Part shown: piece after piece, positions 15,285 to 27,313 of the stretch | How positions within the stretch are numbered: position 1 is the first letter of the stretch | Layout: each line of letters begins with the position of its first letter | Assembly (NCBI GenBank): GCA_022605405.1 | Contig: JABYQQ010000001.1 | Coordinates: 4,278,001-4,342,000 of the forward strand | Length of the DNA: 64,000 nucleotides | Reading direction: 5' to 3' | Origin: Earliella scabrosa | Taxonomy: Eukaryota > Basidiomycota > Agaricomycetes > Polyporales > Polyporaceae | Notes under the pieces: model-generated | What the model was told of the DNA's origin: nothing | Seen by the model: the letters and a program-made list of their open reading frames with translations, nothing else | The model's database searches: none | Translations under genes and position numbers: made by a program

Positions 15285-18200
15285 TGATGACCATTCTCCA
15301 CTTTCTAACCATCCCTTCATGCACATGCAGAGTCAACGACGAGTCTCGACATGGTCTCGACGAGTTTACGCACCTCGCTGATTATCTCAATCAACGCTTA
15401 CTAGGATCGTACATGTTGGCCACCTGTACGAGACTGCTCGAGAACAGTCGTGACCAAGAGACAGCTTGTCAGCAAGCGGCCACACTTGACGGTGCGCTTC
15501 GATTGTCGCCGTGTTGACTGACCCTGTGTGTAAGCTGATCAGTATCGTTATACCAGACCCGCGCAGCTCACCATCGTCACTGCTTTGGGAGGCGATTGGA
15601 TTGGGCCGAAAACCTGCTGAATACCGAATTGTCCGCAGCTCCTCAAAGGATTCTCCCACCCGGGAAGGATCCTCGTTTGCTCGTATCGCTAAGCTGGCAA
15701 ATACTTTGCCGTCCGTATCGGACCCCCGCAGCGGAGACTGGCACCGCCGTCGACGTCTCCGTGGCCTACCTCCGCGTCGGCCCTGGATATTGAACCCGTT
15801 GACAATGGTTGCTAGGTAAAGGCAACTTGTATCCCCACCGCAGTGCATGCAGCACACAAGCGAACTGTCTCCTTCGTCACCTGTCAAGCCACGATGCTCC
15901 AACTGGGCCGGAGCCACCGGTCTATCAAGCTCGTGTGCTGTTGCCTCAGAGTCCGGTGCGACGAGGAATCAAGATGCATCTACTCAATCTACTCAATCGG
16001 TGATGCGCCCTTTTCGCATTACTCCCAACTGATCATAGCAGACCTGCAGGCTATTAGGGCTGCAATTTAGGCTCTACGCCTCCGCTTACGATCTGGAATT
16101 CGCGTGGCGGTGAAGAGGTTGCAATAGGGACAAGTGGCATCTACCGTGGTCGAACATCTTTTCGAGCACTTCGAGCACTTCCGGTGATCGGGAAGACGAA
16201 CACGCCACGACGCTGGCCAGGAAAGCCTTCACAGAGACCGTAATGGCCGTCCCTCCGTCTTCTCGCGAGGGCTTGCGCGAAGACCGCGGTGATACGCTCG
16301 AACATACGTCGGCACCGTGCTCGCTGGCTTCGTTCAGAACAATCGCCTCCGCGACCCGCGCGCACTGGCCCCGCCGGCGGTATGTGCACGCAACAGAATC
16401 AGCCTCGCGACAAACTCGCGACGGGCCTTCTGCGGTGGTTCTCGTCTTCGGCCGGGGACCAGCTGCTGGGTTGGCTATCCACGAGGCGCGTGCACCGTCA
16501 CCCGGTCCTGCCCGGCGCTCTGCGCGGGATCCGCCCTGGCTTCTGTGACGTACACGCGCGCAGTGTGATGGAGATGTCCGGCAGCAGCTCTTCCTCTTCG
16601 AGCCCGCGCTGCCGTGACGTCCTTCGCGACCGTGCACCAAGCCTCTTTCGGCCTAAGCCCTGCTCGTGCTGTCGCCCTCCGCTGACACTCGTGATCCACC
16701 TCGCGCGCGCCAGTGTCCGGCCCAGTCTTTGCCTCTTGGGCCAGGCAGCACGCGCACGTCGACCGCGGCTGACCGCCGCCTCTTTGACAGACAATGCTCC
16801 GCGACCAGGCATCAATGTGGCGTTCGGCATCCCTACGGTGTTCAAAACCCAGCTCGCATTCCACTAGATTCCACTCCGCTCCCCCCGCGCGGCTCTCCAT
16901 ACGGCTACTCAACTGCTGCAAACCATCATCCCGCGAGCGCCCGATCCTTTATGCCCCCCAAATTGACGGATGCAGTCGCGCCCGACGCGCCAAGCCGCCG
17001 GCGAGCAAAATCGCGCTACAGAGCGACATTGTTCGACGGTTCGTGGCAAATCTTCGCCGCGCGTCGACAATGTCGGTCAGGACTCAGATGCAGAACCCCA
17101 TCCGCGCGGGCGTGCCTGGCTCTGTCGCATCACTTGATCCGCATCTATCTGCACGCTCCCCCCGTCCGCTCGTTCGACCCTCGGATGTCCGATGGGTTCT
17201 CCGTTCTCCGTCGTCTCTCGAAGCAGCTTAGACCGCCGTCAAGAATGTCTGGCGTCGCTGATGGCCGCGTCCCTCCCGTCCAGCACTCAATTGCAATGTA
17301 AAGTCATCCTCCCCTCATCTCCGCCCGTCCCAAGGCCCTGCTCCCCGCTGCGACCGTTGACGGCTCCATGCGATGCGGCCAGTCACTAGCCGCCACCAGC
17401 TCAGCTCGGGCGGCCTGCGCATCCCGCCTTGGCGGCGGGCGGACGACCGAGCTGCGTCGTGCGACGAGGTCGGAGCGCGCGTGCGTTGCGCTATCGGGCG
17501 CCGTGCGCAGCGTAGATCACTACTTCTTTGTGCACTGGCGCAAGCTCATAAGCTCGCTGCTCATGTGCTGCACGCAAACCTTGCGCTCAATGGAGGCGAT
17601 CCCGATCGCACCACCGCCTCGTTCTTACCAACCTTCGAGCTTCGCACGTCCAGACTCAGGCCCCCCTTCCCCAACGAGAACTGCCGTATATATGTAGTAG
17701 ACCGGCCGGGGGACCCTGCACCACGCGCAGGGACGGCGCCTTTAGATATTTGGGTTTGAGTTTGGTGGCCGGGATGCCCGCGCCGGGAAGGATATCTGGA
17801 TAGCCAGCTGCAGCTATCGTCGGAGGGTGCGGCGGCGGACCATCAAGCATCTATCGCAATTGTGGCCTGCTGGTTGGCGCGGGGTGGACGCGGTCCATGA
17901 TCAGATATGTTCCAGAGCTTCTGGCTCCATCTCCTCCACCCCCTGCAGCGTGCGTGCCTCTGATATGTTTTTGATAAGTTCAAGTTGTGGTACTGATCGC
18001 GATCCGCCCAAGCAGCAGCCGCACCGTGCATAGTGACTAACGACTAGCGACTTCCAAGCTCTACTGGCACAGCCGTGTCCGCCTGTCACCGAGTGAACAC
18101 GCAACGGCAACCCCCAAACCGTACGGTTGCGCGTGCTTGTCGCCACAAGTGGTATAGCGGACGATTCGGACCCAATACGATCACGGTGCAGCAATGTACG

Positions 18201-20913
18201 TACTTTATAACTTAGCTTGATTGTGCAGGGTCTGTGCGTAGCGTTCATATTGCGCTGCACCATTATGATCATCGGGCTCGCTTATCGCGCAGGCACCGCT
18301 TCCCTCGCAGTCCACCGCGACAAGCCGCGACGACGACGATGAGTGAGCGAGCGAGGGCGCAATCCTACATAGCGCCGCGAAGTTCTGTCATCGTCATCTG
18401 AATCACCGCCGCTACATCGTGCCCCCCGCCGAGCGCGCGTTACGTATGGCCGCAGCGGAAATGGACTAGTGCAAGTTCAGTCTGGTCGCAATTACAGTGC
18501 AGTGTCTGGGTGCGCAGGAATCAGGATCCATCCAGGGAGGGGCGCGCGTCGAGAAGTGAGAGAAGCGGGGAAGGGACTCCAGGGGGAGTCCGAGGGGCGC
18601 ACTGACTGGCGAGCAGTGGAGCGGTGTGCCTGGACTGGCAGCAGTTCAGACTCGAGAGTTTGTTTGGAACCGTCGGCTTCGGGCGTCTGTGGTTCATTTA
18701 TGGCCTGCTCTTGGCGTCGCGCAAGCCGACGCTCGGCAGAAGGGGGCAGCGCGCCGTCCTCGCGGCCCCCGAGTGCGGGTTCGAACCATCACTTGAGCTC
18801 GGGGGCGTTTGTCGTCGAAGGCCACATGTCATGCGCGCACGTCGCGCGCCCACGCTCACGCTCAGGCTGTCGACGTCCGACTCGGGAGCCGTGGCGTCAT
18901 CGCAAGAACAGGAGCAAGAGCAGGCGCAGGTCCGCGGGGGACGGGAAGGAGGCTAATCGCGACCCACGGCGCTGGAATCGTCGTGGCCCTCGACGTCGTC
19001 CTCGCGAACGCATATTTGAATGGCGTGCGTGTGCAGGGAAAGGGTGCCAGAGAATGCCCGCGTCGCGGCTCGCCTCTCAGTGAAGCGAACGCGGGCGGGA
19101 ACGACAGACTGGCACGGGCGTCGCGCGCACGCCAACAGGGCCCGCTCCCGTGGGCCCGCAGAATCACTCTGTCGCTGTCGCTGTCAGGCAGGCCCGGCCC
19201 GCCGGGTCCCGCACGTCGAGGGACGGTGTGATACATTGCGCCCTGCCTCTTTAGGCATATCAGATTCTTCCGCGATGCGATAGCCCCACTAGTGGCAGCA
19301 CCCGCAAGACAAACACACAGTCGCGGAAGCAAATGTGCCTACAAATCACGATGACCGCGCCCCCGACGTGCGATCAATCTCTCCAACGCCCGCTAATTGT
19401 CAGCCTCTCGACTGGGCCCCTGCGCCCCTGCGCACTTGCCGCCATGGCCCCGAGCCGCGAACATGCACCCGGAGCTCTCTTACGACACGCAGCGGCGACC
19501 AGAGGGCTGCGCCATAGAACGTGATGATGAACGGGGTCTGCACCGGATATCGGTCTCCGGCAGGAGCCCTCGGGCCTTCGAGTTGCGCACACACCCACTT
19601 CACCTATCACAGCGAGCCCGGGGCGACTTTCTCAGACGCAGCGGAGGGGCGCATGTGCACCTCGACGCCCCGAGGGAGCCGTGGTGGGCACGCAGCAGAC
19701 ACGCAGACCCACGCACGACGCGCGATCGCTCGACCGATCGACGGGCCCGCGCTGATAGACACGGACGTGCTCATAACCATCTTCCAATTCCCTCGGGCCC
19801 TCCGCTCTCTCCTGGCCCGTGTCCGCCACAACGGTCGCCGCGCAATAGCCTATCGGGATCTCCTTCCCAAGGCACGCGAACCTTGCTCGCTCCCCCAACC
19901 CTCCCCTCGCCTCTCCCCCTCGCCTGCCCGTTTCGTCCTCGCGCGACCCGCGGCTGCATACGGCCGTCCGGCGCGGTCTCTCTCTACCGTGGGCTGCGAA
20001 ATCGCTCGCCTGCGATTTGTCAGGGGCTCCGCGGCCAATGGGCGCGCGCGTGCGCAGAGATTGGACGAAATGCCGGCCTCCTCCCCTGGGAGCTCCTCTG
20101 GAAGCTTCGGACCCGGGTCATGCATACGCAGGCGCGGGTGCTGAAGACGCAGTTCTGTTCTGAACGGCGCACGGCGGCCTTGCGCCCGACCGAGCCACCG
20201 TTCGTCATTGTGACATGGGCGGCGGGGGGCTGGACGAGCACTGCATGCACTCTGGCAGCGCACGGCGCACGCCACGGCTGCTTCGCCGAAGACCTCACTC
20301 TCTTTGACCGAGGCACGGGTGTGAAACGGCTGTTGTCTGCCAGGTAGGACACTTGCCTCCGGTGCGTTAGTGCGGCAGGCGCGAAGCACCTCATCACGAA
20401 CACGAGCTCTCGTAGCGAGGAGATGCAGGCGGGGGGCGAGGTTCGCGCCCATGGAACGTTGTATTGCAACGACTGTTGTCATTACTCATCTCCGCAGCAT
20501 GTCAGGGCGAGAGGAGAAGCGGGTGGTATAGAAGCCGGAGGGCCCGAAGCCTGGTGGACCATGCGGGCGACAGATACCGATATTCTGAATTGTACTGCGC
20601 GGGCAGCCGGGCAACCCCGTGCTGAACGCTAGGAGGGCTTCTGCGGGGAGCATCAGGAGTCGTCCACGGAACTCGAAGGTTACAAGGCTTGTTTGTGGCT
20701 GGACATGTGACGAGAGGATCCGGCGGCGTGGACAGAGATAGAGGGAAAGTGGGAATCGTCGATCACGTCCAGGGCGTGTGCAGAGGCACGGCTGGAGGCT
20801 CGTTCTGGTCGGGGTAGGCAGCAGTAGCGGGTGGTAGAATCCTATAGACGAGAGCTTCTGCCGAACGAACGGTCGGGAGCGGAGGGTGGAGTGGCTGGAT
20901 CTGGAGCGGGCGG

Positions 20914-20935
20914 TGTCTGTCTGTCTGTCTGTCTG
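20914..20935. repeat. (TCTG)n microsatellite
   Basis: About five uninterrupted TCTG units in otherwise non-coding sequence 1.2 kb upstream of the CSL start. Confidence 0.85.
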
Positions 20936-22010
20936 CTGGCGGTGATCAGTCGGGAGAGGAGAAGGGCTGCGCGGGGCCTGCGGGGGCCTGGCGAGCGAGA
21001 CAAGGACGTGCGCGCTGGAGCGGTGCGGGGTGCGCGGGGCGGTCGCAGTGGATAGTCTCGAGGCTCGGAAGGAGGAGCGCAGGATGCCGGATATGTCGCG
21101 GGCTAAAACTCAGAATTAAAATGAATACCGGCAGGCGTCGACCGAGAATGGCTAGCGGTCGAGAGGGGGATGGAGATTTGGCAAGATTGGGAGAGAAGGC
21201 GTGGAGAGAAAGTCCGCCGACAGGGATAACGTCAGCGGGCCCGTTCTGGCGGCCCAAAGAAGGCGAGACGGTCAATCAGAGTGGGCTGTCCAATCGGGAC
21301 ATGCGGCGTCAAAATCGGAACGGAGGGTCGAGAGAACGAAAGGACGGGGGGAGGGGACGGGTTTCCACGGCATCGAATAGGCCACGAGCAGGGGCATGTT
21401 TCGAGGCGAATGCACCCACGAGAAGAGATCTGGCGAGATGGGCGACGGTGGGAGCGGCGAGCGAGATGGGCAGAGATGGAATCGACGGTGGGTGACAGGG
21501 ATGATTGATGTGAGCGCGGGCGGAATGCGTATTCTGTCGGACGTTGAACCCAAACAAGATTCAACGCAGCCCGGGCGAAACGTGTCGGTGCGAGGGTGAG
21601 AGCGAGAGCGAGAGTGAGAGCGAGTCCAGAAGATCGCGTCCGCCATCAGCTGGAGCGAGGTATAAAATCCAGCGTCGGTAACGGGGCTGTTGTCTGCTCG
21701 CCTGCCACCGGCATCTTACCTACGCGCCCGCCCCGCCCCCGCCCTGCGCACAGACTCTGGATCAGTTGCGGTGATCCTGCGCGCCGCGCTCCCCAGAAGC
21801 TCGTGAGTGTGATAGATGGGCGCACGCTGCAGAACATGGACTGAGCACAAAACGCAGGAGTAAACTCGGCAGACGCGACAAGCTCCAGCGATGGCCCAAG
21901 CAGCCTGGCTCCCGCTGTCGGCAAGCACCGAACGCCGATCAGAATTTGGTATGTAATGGGTGATCGCGTCTGGCAGAGGACGTCTCCCTCCGCCTGCCCG
22001 CTCAGGCTGT

Positions 22011-22052
22011 CCTCCTCCTCCTCGTCCTCCTCCTCGTCCTCCTCCTCCTCGT
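22011..22052 (+). promoter_or_regulatory. CCT/CGT pyrimidine tract before the CSL start
   Basis: A run of CCTCCTCCTCGTCCTCCTCC-type trinucleotides sits about 80 bases before the CSL ATG. CT-rich blocks just upstream of start codons are common around transcription start sites in filamentous fungi, so this may mark the core promoter or leader. A role is inferred from position only. Confidence 0.35.
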
Positions 22053-22131
22053 CTCCGTCTCTCGCTCCCCCGTCGCTCATTCTCTCCCGACAGACATCCT
22101 CAAGTCCAACCTCCACAGACGCGACCGGAGC

Positions 22132-25100
22132 ATGTCTCTCGACTTCCCCCCGCCCCCGCCCCCCCACGGCCTCTACTCCCAGCAGGACCTCGACCATCCC
22201 TTCTCCGACCTCGCCTCGACGCCCTCCCACCAGCACCCGCCCTCGCACCTCCCCATGAACGGCCACGTCCTCGACCGCTCCGATCCCATGGACGTCTCCG
22301 ATCACGGCAGCTACGACATCTTTTCCTCCTCCGCCCAGTCCTCCAGCCAGCGCTACCGCGCAAACAGCTCTGCGGGCTCCTCCATGCCCTCCAGCTACGG
22401 CCTCGGCGTCGACCCCATGTACAACCAGAGCCCGTTCTCTGAATCCCTCCCCCAGTTCCACAACCCCAGCCCCGACCCGTACGCGCTCATGGGCGGCCTC
22501 CCGTCGTCGTACAGCAGCGGGAAGCCTTCGCCGCTGACGCCCAACGATACCGTCGGGTCCATGCAGCACTCGTCCGCGTTCCCGTTCAACAACGGGCAGT
22601 CCAAGGACTTCCATTCCAACCACGGCTTCACAGACGTTCTCGATCGTCGCATGTCGACCCTCAGCACCGGTAACTATCCCTCCGACTACAGCAACGAAGA
22701 CTACAACGGCATCAGCGTTAACTCCGGATTCGGGCTCGGGCTCGCTTCCTCTACGCTGCCCCCCTTCCAGGACCGACTCGGGCGGATGCAGTCAGAGTCG
22801 CGTTATCCCTCCTCCGTCATTCCCCCGCTCTCCCTCCCCCACCTCCACCAAAATCACCCATCGGATCTCATGCCTGGCGTGAATCCACATGCGATGCACG
22901 ACTTGCCCCCCTTCATGCCGTCCGGTCCGCGTGACTTTGGAATGCCTGGCATGGATGATCTGCGCGTCCGTATCAACGGCGCAGGGGGCGCGACGGATCT
23001 CCAGACGTTCATTCGGTAAGTCCTCGCCGTCACTCTGACTGATGAACCGCGCTCATTGAGCGGACGCGCGCCTCGGTCGCAGTCCATATTTGGACCAGTA
23101 TGTCCGCACCCCGAACCGACTCGCGTTCGGCGAGCGCACGGTGATCGTCATGTCGAGCAAGGTCGCGCAAAAATCTTACGGCACGGAGAAGCGGTGCGTA
23201 ACCGTGCTTGCTTTGTGCGCCGCTGCCGCCGAGGAGGCCGATAAACTGACACGCGCCGCGACCTGCGCAGGTTCCTCTGTCCGCCGCCCACTGCGATCAT
23301 GATTGGCAATTCGTGGTGGTCGGATGTCACGCGCCGCGGCGAGGAGCCCAAACTCTGCCCGCCGCGCGTTGTCGTCTCCATCTCTGGAGAGCCGGCGCCA
23401 CAGGAGGGCTCGATCGAGTGGACGAGCGCGACCGGTAAGTCGTTCGACGTCAGCGACCCTCCGACCGGAACGACCTACATCGGCCGCTGCGTGGGCAAGC
23501 AGCTCTTCATCTCGGACGTCGACGAGAAGAAGAAAAAGGTCGAGGCCCTCGTCAAGATCATGGCGCCCTCGTCCGACGACGAGCCGGAGCGTATCATCGG
23601 CACGTTCCCCAGCCGGCCCATCAAGGTCATCAGCAAGCCGAGCAAGAAGCGGCAGAGCGCAAAGAACCTTGAACGTGAGTGTCCGCGTGCAACCGCCGAC
23701 AATGGCGCGCGTGCGGCGGCCGCGTCGCAGTGGCTGTGGACGGAAGCAGCTGACAATTGGCCCGTCGTGGGGTTATTGTGACAGTGTGTATCAATCACGG
23801 CTCGACCATTTCGCTCTTCCACAGGCTGCGGTCACAAACCGTGTCGACGAAGTATCTCTGCGTGTCGGGATCCGGCTCTTCGTTCAAGGGTTCGGATGGC
23901 GCGCCCCTCATGGGGCTCGATCAGCGCTCCCGGACGCAGACGCCGTCCTTCATCGCCCGCACGGCGAGCTGGGGTGAGCTGCAGCTGCGCTGGAGTTATG
24001 TCGTTTCATGCTGACATGTCTGCGTAGATCCGTTCATCATGTATATTGTGGATGTCAACAAGCCCGCTGGCGGCGTCGACTCACCTCCACCTCCACCCCC
24101 TCAGCCCGAGTACCCGTCACCGCCTCCAAATGCGATCCCTTTCACCAACAACGGGTCGCAAATTCCGGTCTACTACAACCAGACGGTTGTTCTCCAGTGT
24201 CTGACCTCGGGTGTGGTCAGCCCCGTCTTGATCATCCGCAAGGTCGATCACCAGACCACCGTCGTCGGCGGTGGACTGCAGGAAGGCGCAAAGGGTATCG
24301 CCGACCACTATTGTTGCCCCGGAGAGGTCTGCGGTGACCCCGTGTCGCAATTGCACAAGATTGCGTTCGAGGTCTACGACCCCGCCAAGCCCGCGCCTGA
24401 GCCCGGTACCACTGGTCTGAGCGGCGCATTCCTCTCGTGCCAGGGCGAGAAGGTCAACACCTTCCGTCCGCTCGAGGGCCGGCAATGGCGCAGCCCCCAG
24501 CAGTCGCGCGAGTCGGGCTCGCCCGACGCGGTGCCCGCCTCCCCCCTCGCGACGACGCCGACGTCGAGCACGGGGACCGCGGACTACTTCTCAGGAACGA
24601 CGGGCAGCAGCGCGCCGACATCTCCGGATCCGTCCGACTTCCCCTCGAATGATGGAGGGCGCGTCAAGAAGAGCAAGCGCGGATCAGGGTCCTCGAACGG
24701 GAGCAGCCTGTCGATGTCGAAGCCTGTGTCCCAGAAGGGCCGCAGACGCCCCACGTCCGCTGGCTCTGCGGGCTCGGGCAGCAGGCGCGGCTCGGGCAGC
24801 GACTCTGGCGCATCTTCTGGTGCGCTGTGGCAGGTCGACATTGGCGAGACGAGCGTGTGGACGATCGTCGGTACCGGTGAGTGGCTGGTACTTGCTTTGG
24901 TGCGAAAGGCGTGTGTTGACGGGAGTGCTCCTGGTGTGTGCAGACCAAGTGCGGTACAACTTCTACGTGCCCCCTGTGCTATTCGACAGCCAGAATGGCC
25001 CGAGCGGGTCGTTCCCGATCCCGTCCAAGCCGGTGACGCCGTTCCCTGGCGTCGTCAAGTACCTCCCGCCCGACCGCGCGTCGGAGGCCCCCAAGACGAA

Positions 25101-25356
25101 CTGCGCGTCGTCGCGCGCGGTGCTGGCGAAGCCGAACCCGCACGCATCGAAGATGCTCACGCTGTACGGCGAGAACTTCTCGAAGACGGACCCGGTGACG
25201 GTGTTCTTTGGCTCGGAGCCGTCGCCGTACGTCGAGGTGCGGTGTACGGAGGTGCTCGGGTGTCTCCCGCCCGAGTCGGCGAGCAACAAGCGGAGGCCGA
25301 TCATCCTCGTGAGGCCGGACGGCATCGTCTTCCCGTCGAGCACGTACTACCCATGA
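22132..25356 (+). CDS. CSL (CBF1/RBP-J/LAG-1) family transcription factor
   Basis: Six exons, about 950 residues. Residues 1-295 are disordered and Ser/Pro/Gly/Tyr-rich. The Rel-like N-terminal DNA-binding domain follows (LQTFIRPYLDQYVRTPNRLA, then KVAQKSYGTEKRFLCPPPTA), with IGNSWWSDVTRRGEEPKLCP. The beta-trefoil domain starts LCINHGSTISLFHRLRSQTV and includes VLIIRKVDHQTTVV and GDPVSQLHKIAFEV, which match the animal CSL core closely. Compared with animal proteins there is an insertion with a paired Cys (HYCCPGEVCG) before DPVSQLHK. A Ser/Gly-rich linker of over 100 residues precedes the C-terminal domain (LWQVDIGETSVWTIVGT, then DQVRYNFYVPPVLFD, ending STYYP). Fungal CSL proteins bind GTG(G/A)GAA-type sites and work without Notch; in fission yeast they influence cell-cycle and lipid genes. 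The protein looks complete and nuclear. Confidence 0.92.
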
Positions 25357-26096
25357 TATTGGCTGTATGTTGGCTCCCTCGGTCGTCGTCTCGTTCTCAC
25401 CGGGCTGTTCGCGGGTGGTGTCGTAGTCGTCCCCGTCATCCTTGTATCCCTCATTTCCCTCCTTCATTGCCATGCCCATCTAGTCCGCTGCGCTTGTTTA
25501 CTTCACCTCCCTCGCCCCCACCCCCCCCCCTTCCCTCGTCCCGTGTCCCCTCCCCCTCATCCACGTGCCCGTGTATTCGTCGCGCTGCTCGCATCTGTCC
25601 GTCACGTTGCTCTACCTCTCCCGCTCTGTTGTGTCCTGCGCACTAGACTCGCCGCATGTTATCTATGTGTCACCGCCCCCGCCTCTTACTACGTAGCACC
25701 CCCTCCTAGGAATCATTGGCTCATGGACTCTTTGCTGGTATGTACTTGTATAGTAGACTCCTCCCAGTCTGTTGCGAATTTGCGAAATACATAATCGTCA
25801 CGTCGCAGCTATGATCACGGTGCGAGATCCTTCATTGCAAACATGAAGAGCTGCATGTAACTGTAGTTACATGTGCATACATGGTTGCTACAGACTCGCT
25901 TGCAGCAAACTGGGCAGAGTGCGCCATGCGTACGGTACAGTAGCCTCGCGCATCGTTGGTTCCTGGGTCGCCTTGCGTCAACATTGACGAGCACGCGTGG
26001 GCGCTTATTGCCGAATTCACGAGCTCGGGCCCGCTGATTTTGGGCTGGGCTGAACTTGAAGCTGCTTGAACTGTTCATGCAACGTCGACGGCGACG
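25357..26096. other. intergenic
   Basis: This holds the CSL 3' untranslated region and the promoter of the next gene. C-rich runs occur near 25515. No supported exon or RNA gene was found. Confidence 0.5.
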
Positions 26097-27017
26097 ATGA
26101 GCCTCGCATCCCTTCCACACACTCTCTGGCACCTCTATGTCGACAACCTCGTCCACTATCAGAAGGGCTCGTGGGTAGACAGCATCGCGTCAACATGCCG
26201 GGTGCTCGCGTTCGCAACGATCATCCCGTTCATCCTCCTCACCCTCCTTGTACGCACTCCCGTTTCTTCTTCCGCCACGACGCACCCCAGTTGACACCCC
26301 ACCCGCTCCCGTTCTCGATGTCGTTCTCGCGCTGCTACGCATAACGGTAAGGACGTCGCGTCGTACGTGATCGCGCGCACGCTCGGCGTCATCGACGAGA
26401 CAAAGGCGTCCACGAGCAGCGAGCTCGAGCACGCCGAGCTGCACAAGAACCAGCCCACAATCGTCGTCGACGACCCGGACGTCTCTCTCGCCGCCGCGAC
26501 GCCCCTCCCGGCCGAGCCGTCCGCGGAGGACGTGGACGGGAACCTCAAGCTCTCCGGCGTCGACACGTTCTCGCCCGCGCCCTCGCAGCCCGGCTCGCCC
26601 ACGCTCCAGCGGCGCGAGTTCATGCAGCACCAGCACGCGCACTACGGCCTGGGCCCGGCGAGCCCGTCCCCGTCCCTGTCCATGTCCTTGTCCATGACCT
26701 CGTCCTTTGGCTCGGGCTCCTCGCTCTTCGCGGACGGCGGCCGTGCGGGCGGAGAAGCACGCTTACGGAAGGGCGGAGACGGAGATGAGGGAGATGGGGA
26801 GGGAGGTGGAGATAGAGATGGAGAGGGCCGAAGCGGGGCGACGACGCCGAGGGACCCGTCCGGGCACGGTTCGGCAGGCTCGAGCAGCAGCGAGTCGTCC
26901 GCGTCGTCGTACGCCATCCTGGACCGAGACTCTGGCTCGGAGGACGCGGGCGTGGTGCTGCGGCGGCGAACGCGGAAGGCAGGTACAGGGTCCGGGGCGG
27001 AGGACGGGGCGGCGTAG
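26097..27017 (+). CDS. small single-span membrane protein, unknown
   Basis: Exon 1 encodes MSLASLPHTLWHLYVDNLVH and a hydrophobic segment (VLAFATIIPFILLTLL, residues about 37-52) that looks like a signal anchor. An intron of about 105 bases begins GTACGC; the best join uses an AAG acceptor at about 26352, giving LLDVASYVIARTLGVIDETK. The rest is a disordered tail of about 220 residues, rich in Ser, Gly, Asp and Glu with a run of Gly/Asp/Glu-Gly repeats, ending at a stop at 27015-27017. The uncommon AAG acceptor is the weak point; another acceptor that keeps the frame was not found. I do not recognise the family. It is convergent with Esa1, 296 bases away. Confidence 0.6.
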
Positions 27018-27313
27018 AACTGGGGAGCGTCGTGCTCCTCGCATAGATTCGAGACCGGTGCTGGTTCGAGAGGGGAGGGGGGCGCACATGCTCCCGGCGG
27101 CATGCTCGTGCGGTGCGTTCTTTTGCGTCAGGAGACTCTCCCTCAGGGGGCACGCTTGCTTGTTGCGGTAGCGCGTTCTGGAGATGTGGATTATACTGCT
27201 GTATTTTTAATCCCCAGGCTCGTACTCGTACACGGTGCGCAAAATACACTCGCTGCATAGCCGCCGTAATGCCGTGACGCGCTCGCGAAACCCAATCCCC
27301 AGCTCCCTCCACA

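Larger units (their letters stand above)
15285..22131. other. 6.8 kb gene-poor stretch upstream of the CSL gene
   Basis: I could assemble no credible exon chain on either strand. Frames of up to 316 codons occur (for example at 19397-20347), but they are Arg/Ala/Pro/Cys-rich in several overlapping frames at once, as expected of CpG-rich non-coding DNA. The last kilobase is purine-rich, then pyrimidine-rich, and probably contains promoter and leader of the CSL gene at 22132. Long regulatory upstream regions are usual for fungal transcription-factor genes. Confidence 0.45.

Noticed and set aside
18469..19083. 204-codon plus-strand frame
   Set aside because: Arg/Ser/Gly-rich with overlapping open frames on both strands; no domain, no plausible exon neighbours.
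19397..20347. 316-codon plus-strand frame in the gene-poor region
   Set aside because: Several other frames are open over the same bases, the composition is Arg/Pro/Ala/Cys-rich, and no motif or exon chain supports it.
21646..22623. 325-codon minus-strand frame over the CSL first exon
   Set aside because: It is the antisense shadow of a Ser/Pro-rich coding exon; composition is Gly/Arg/Val-rich and no family is visible.
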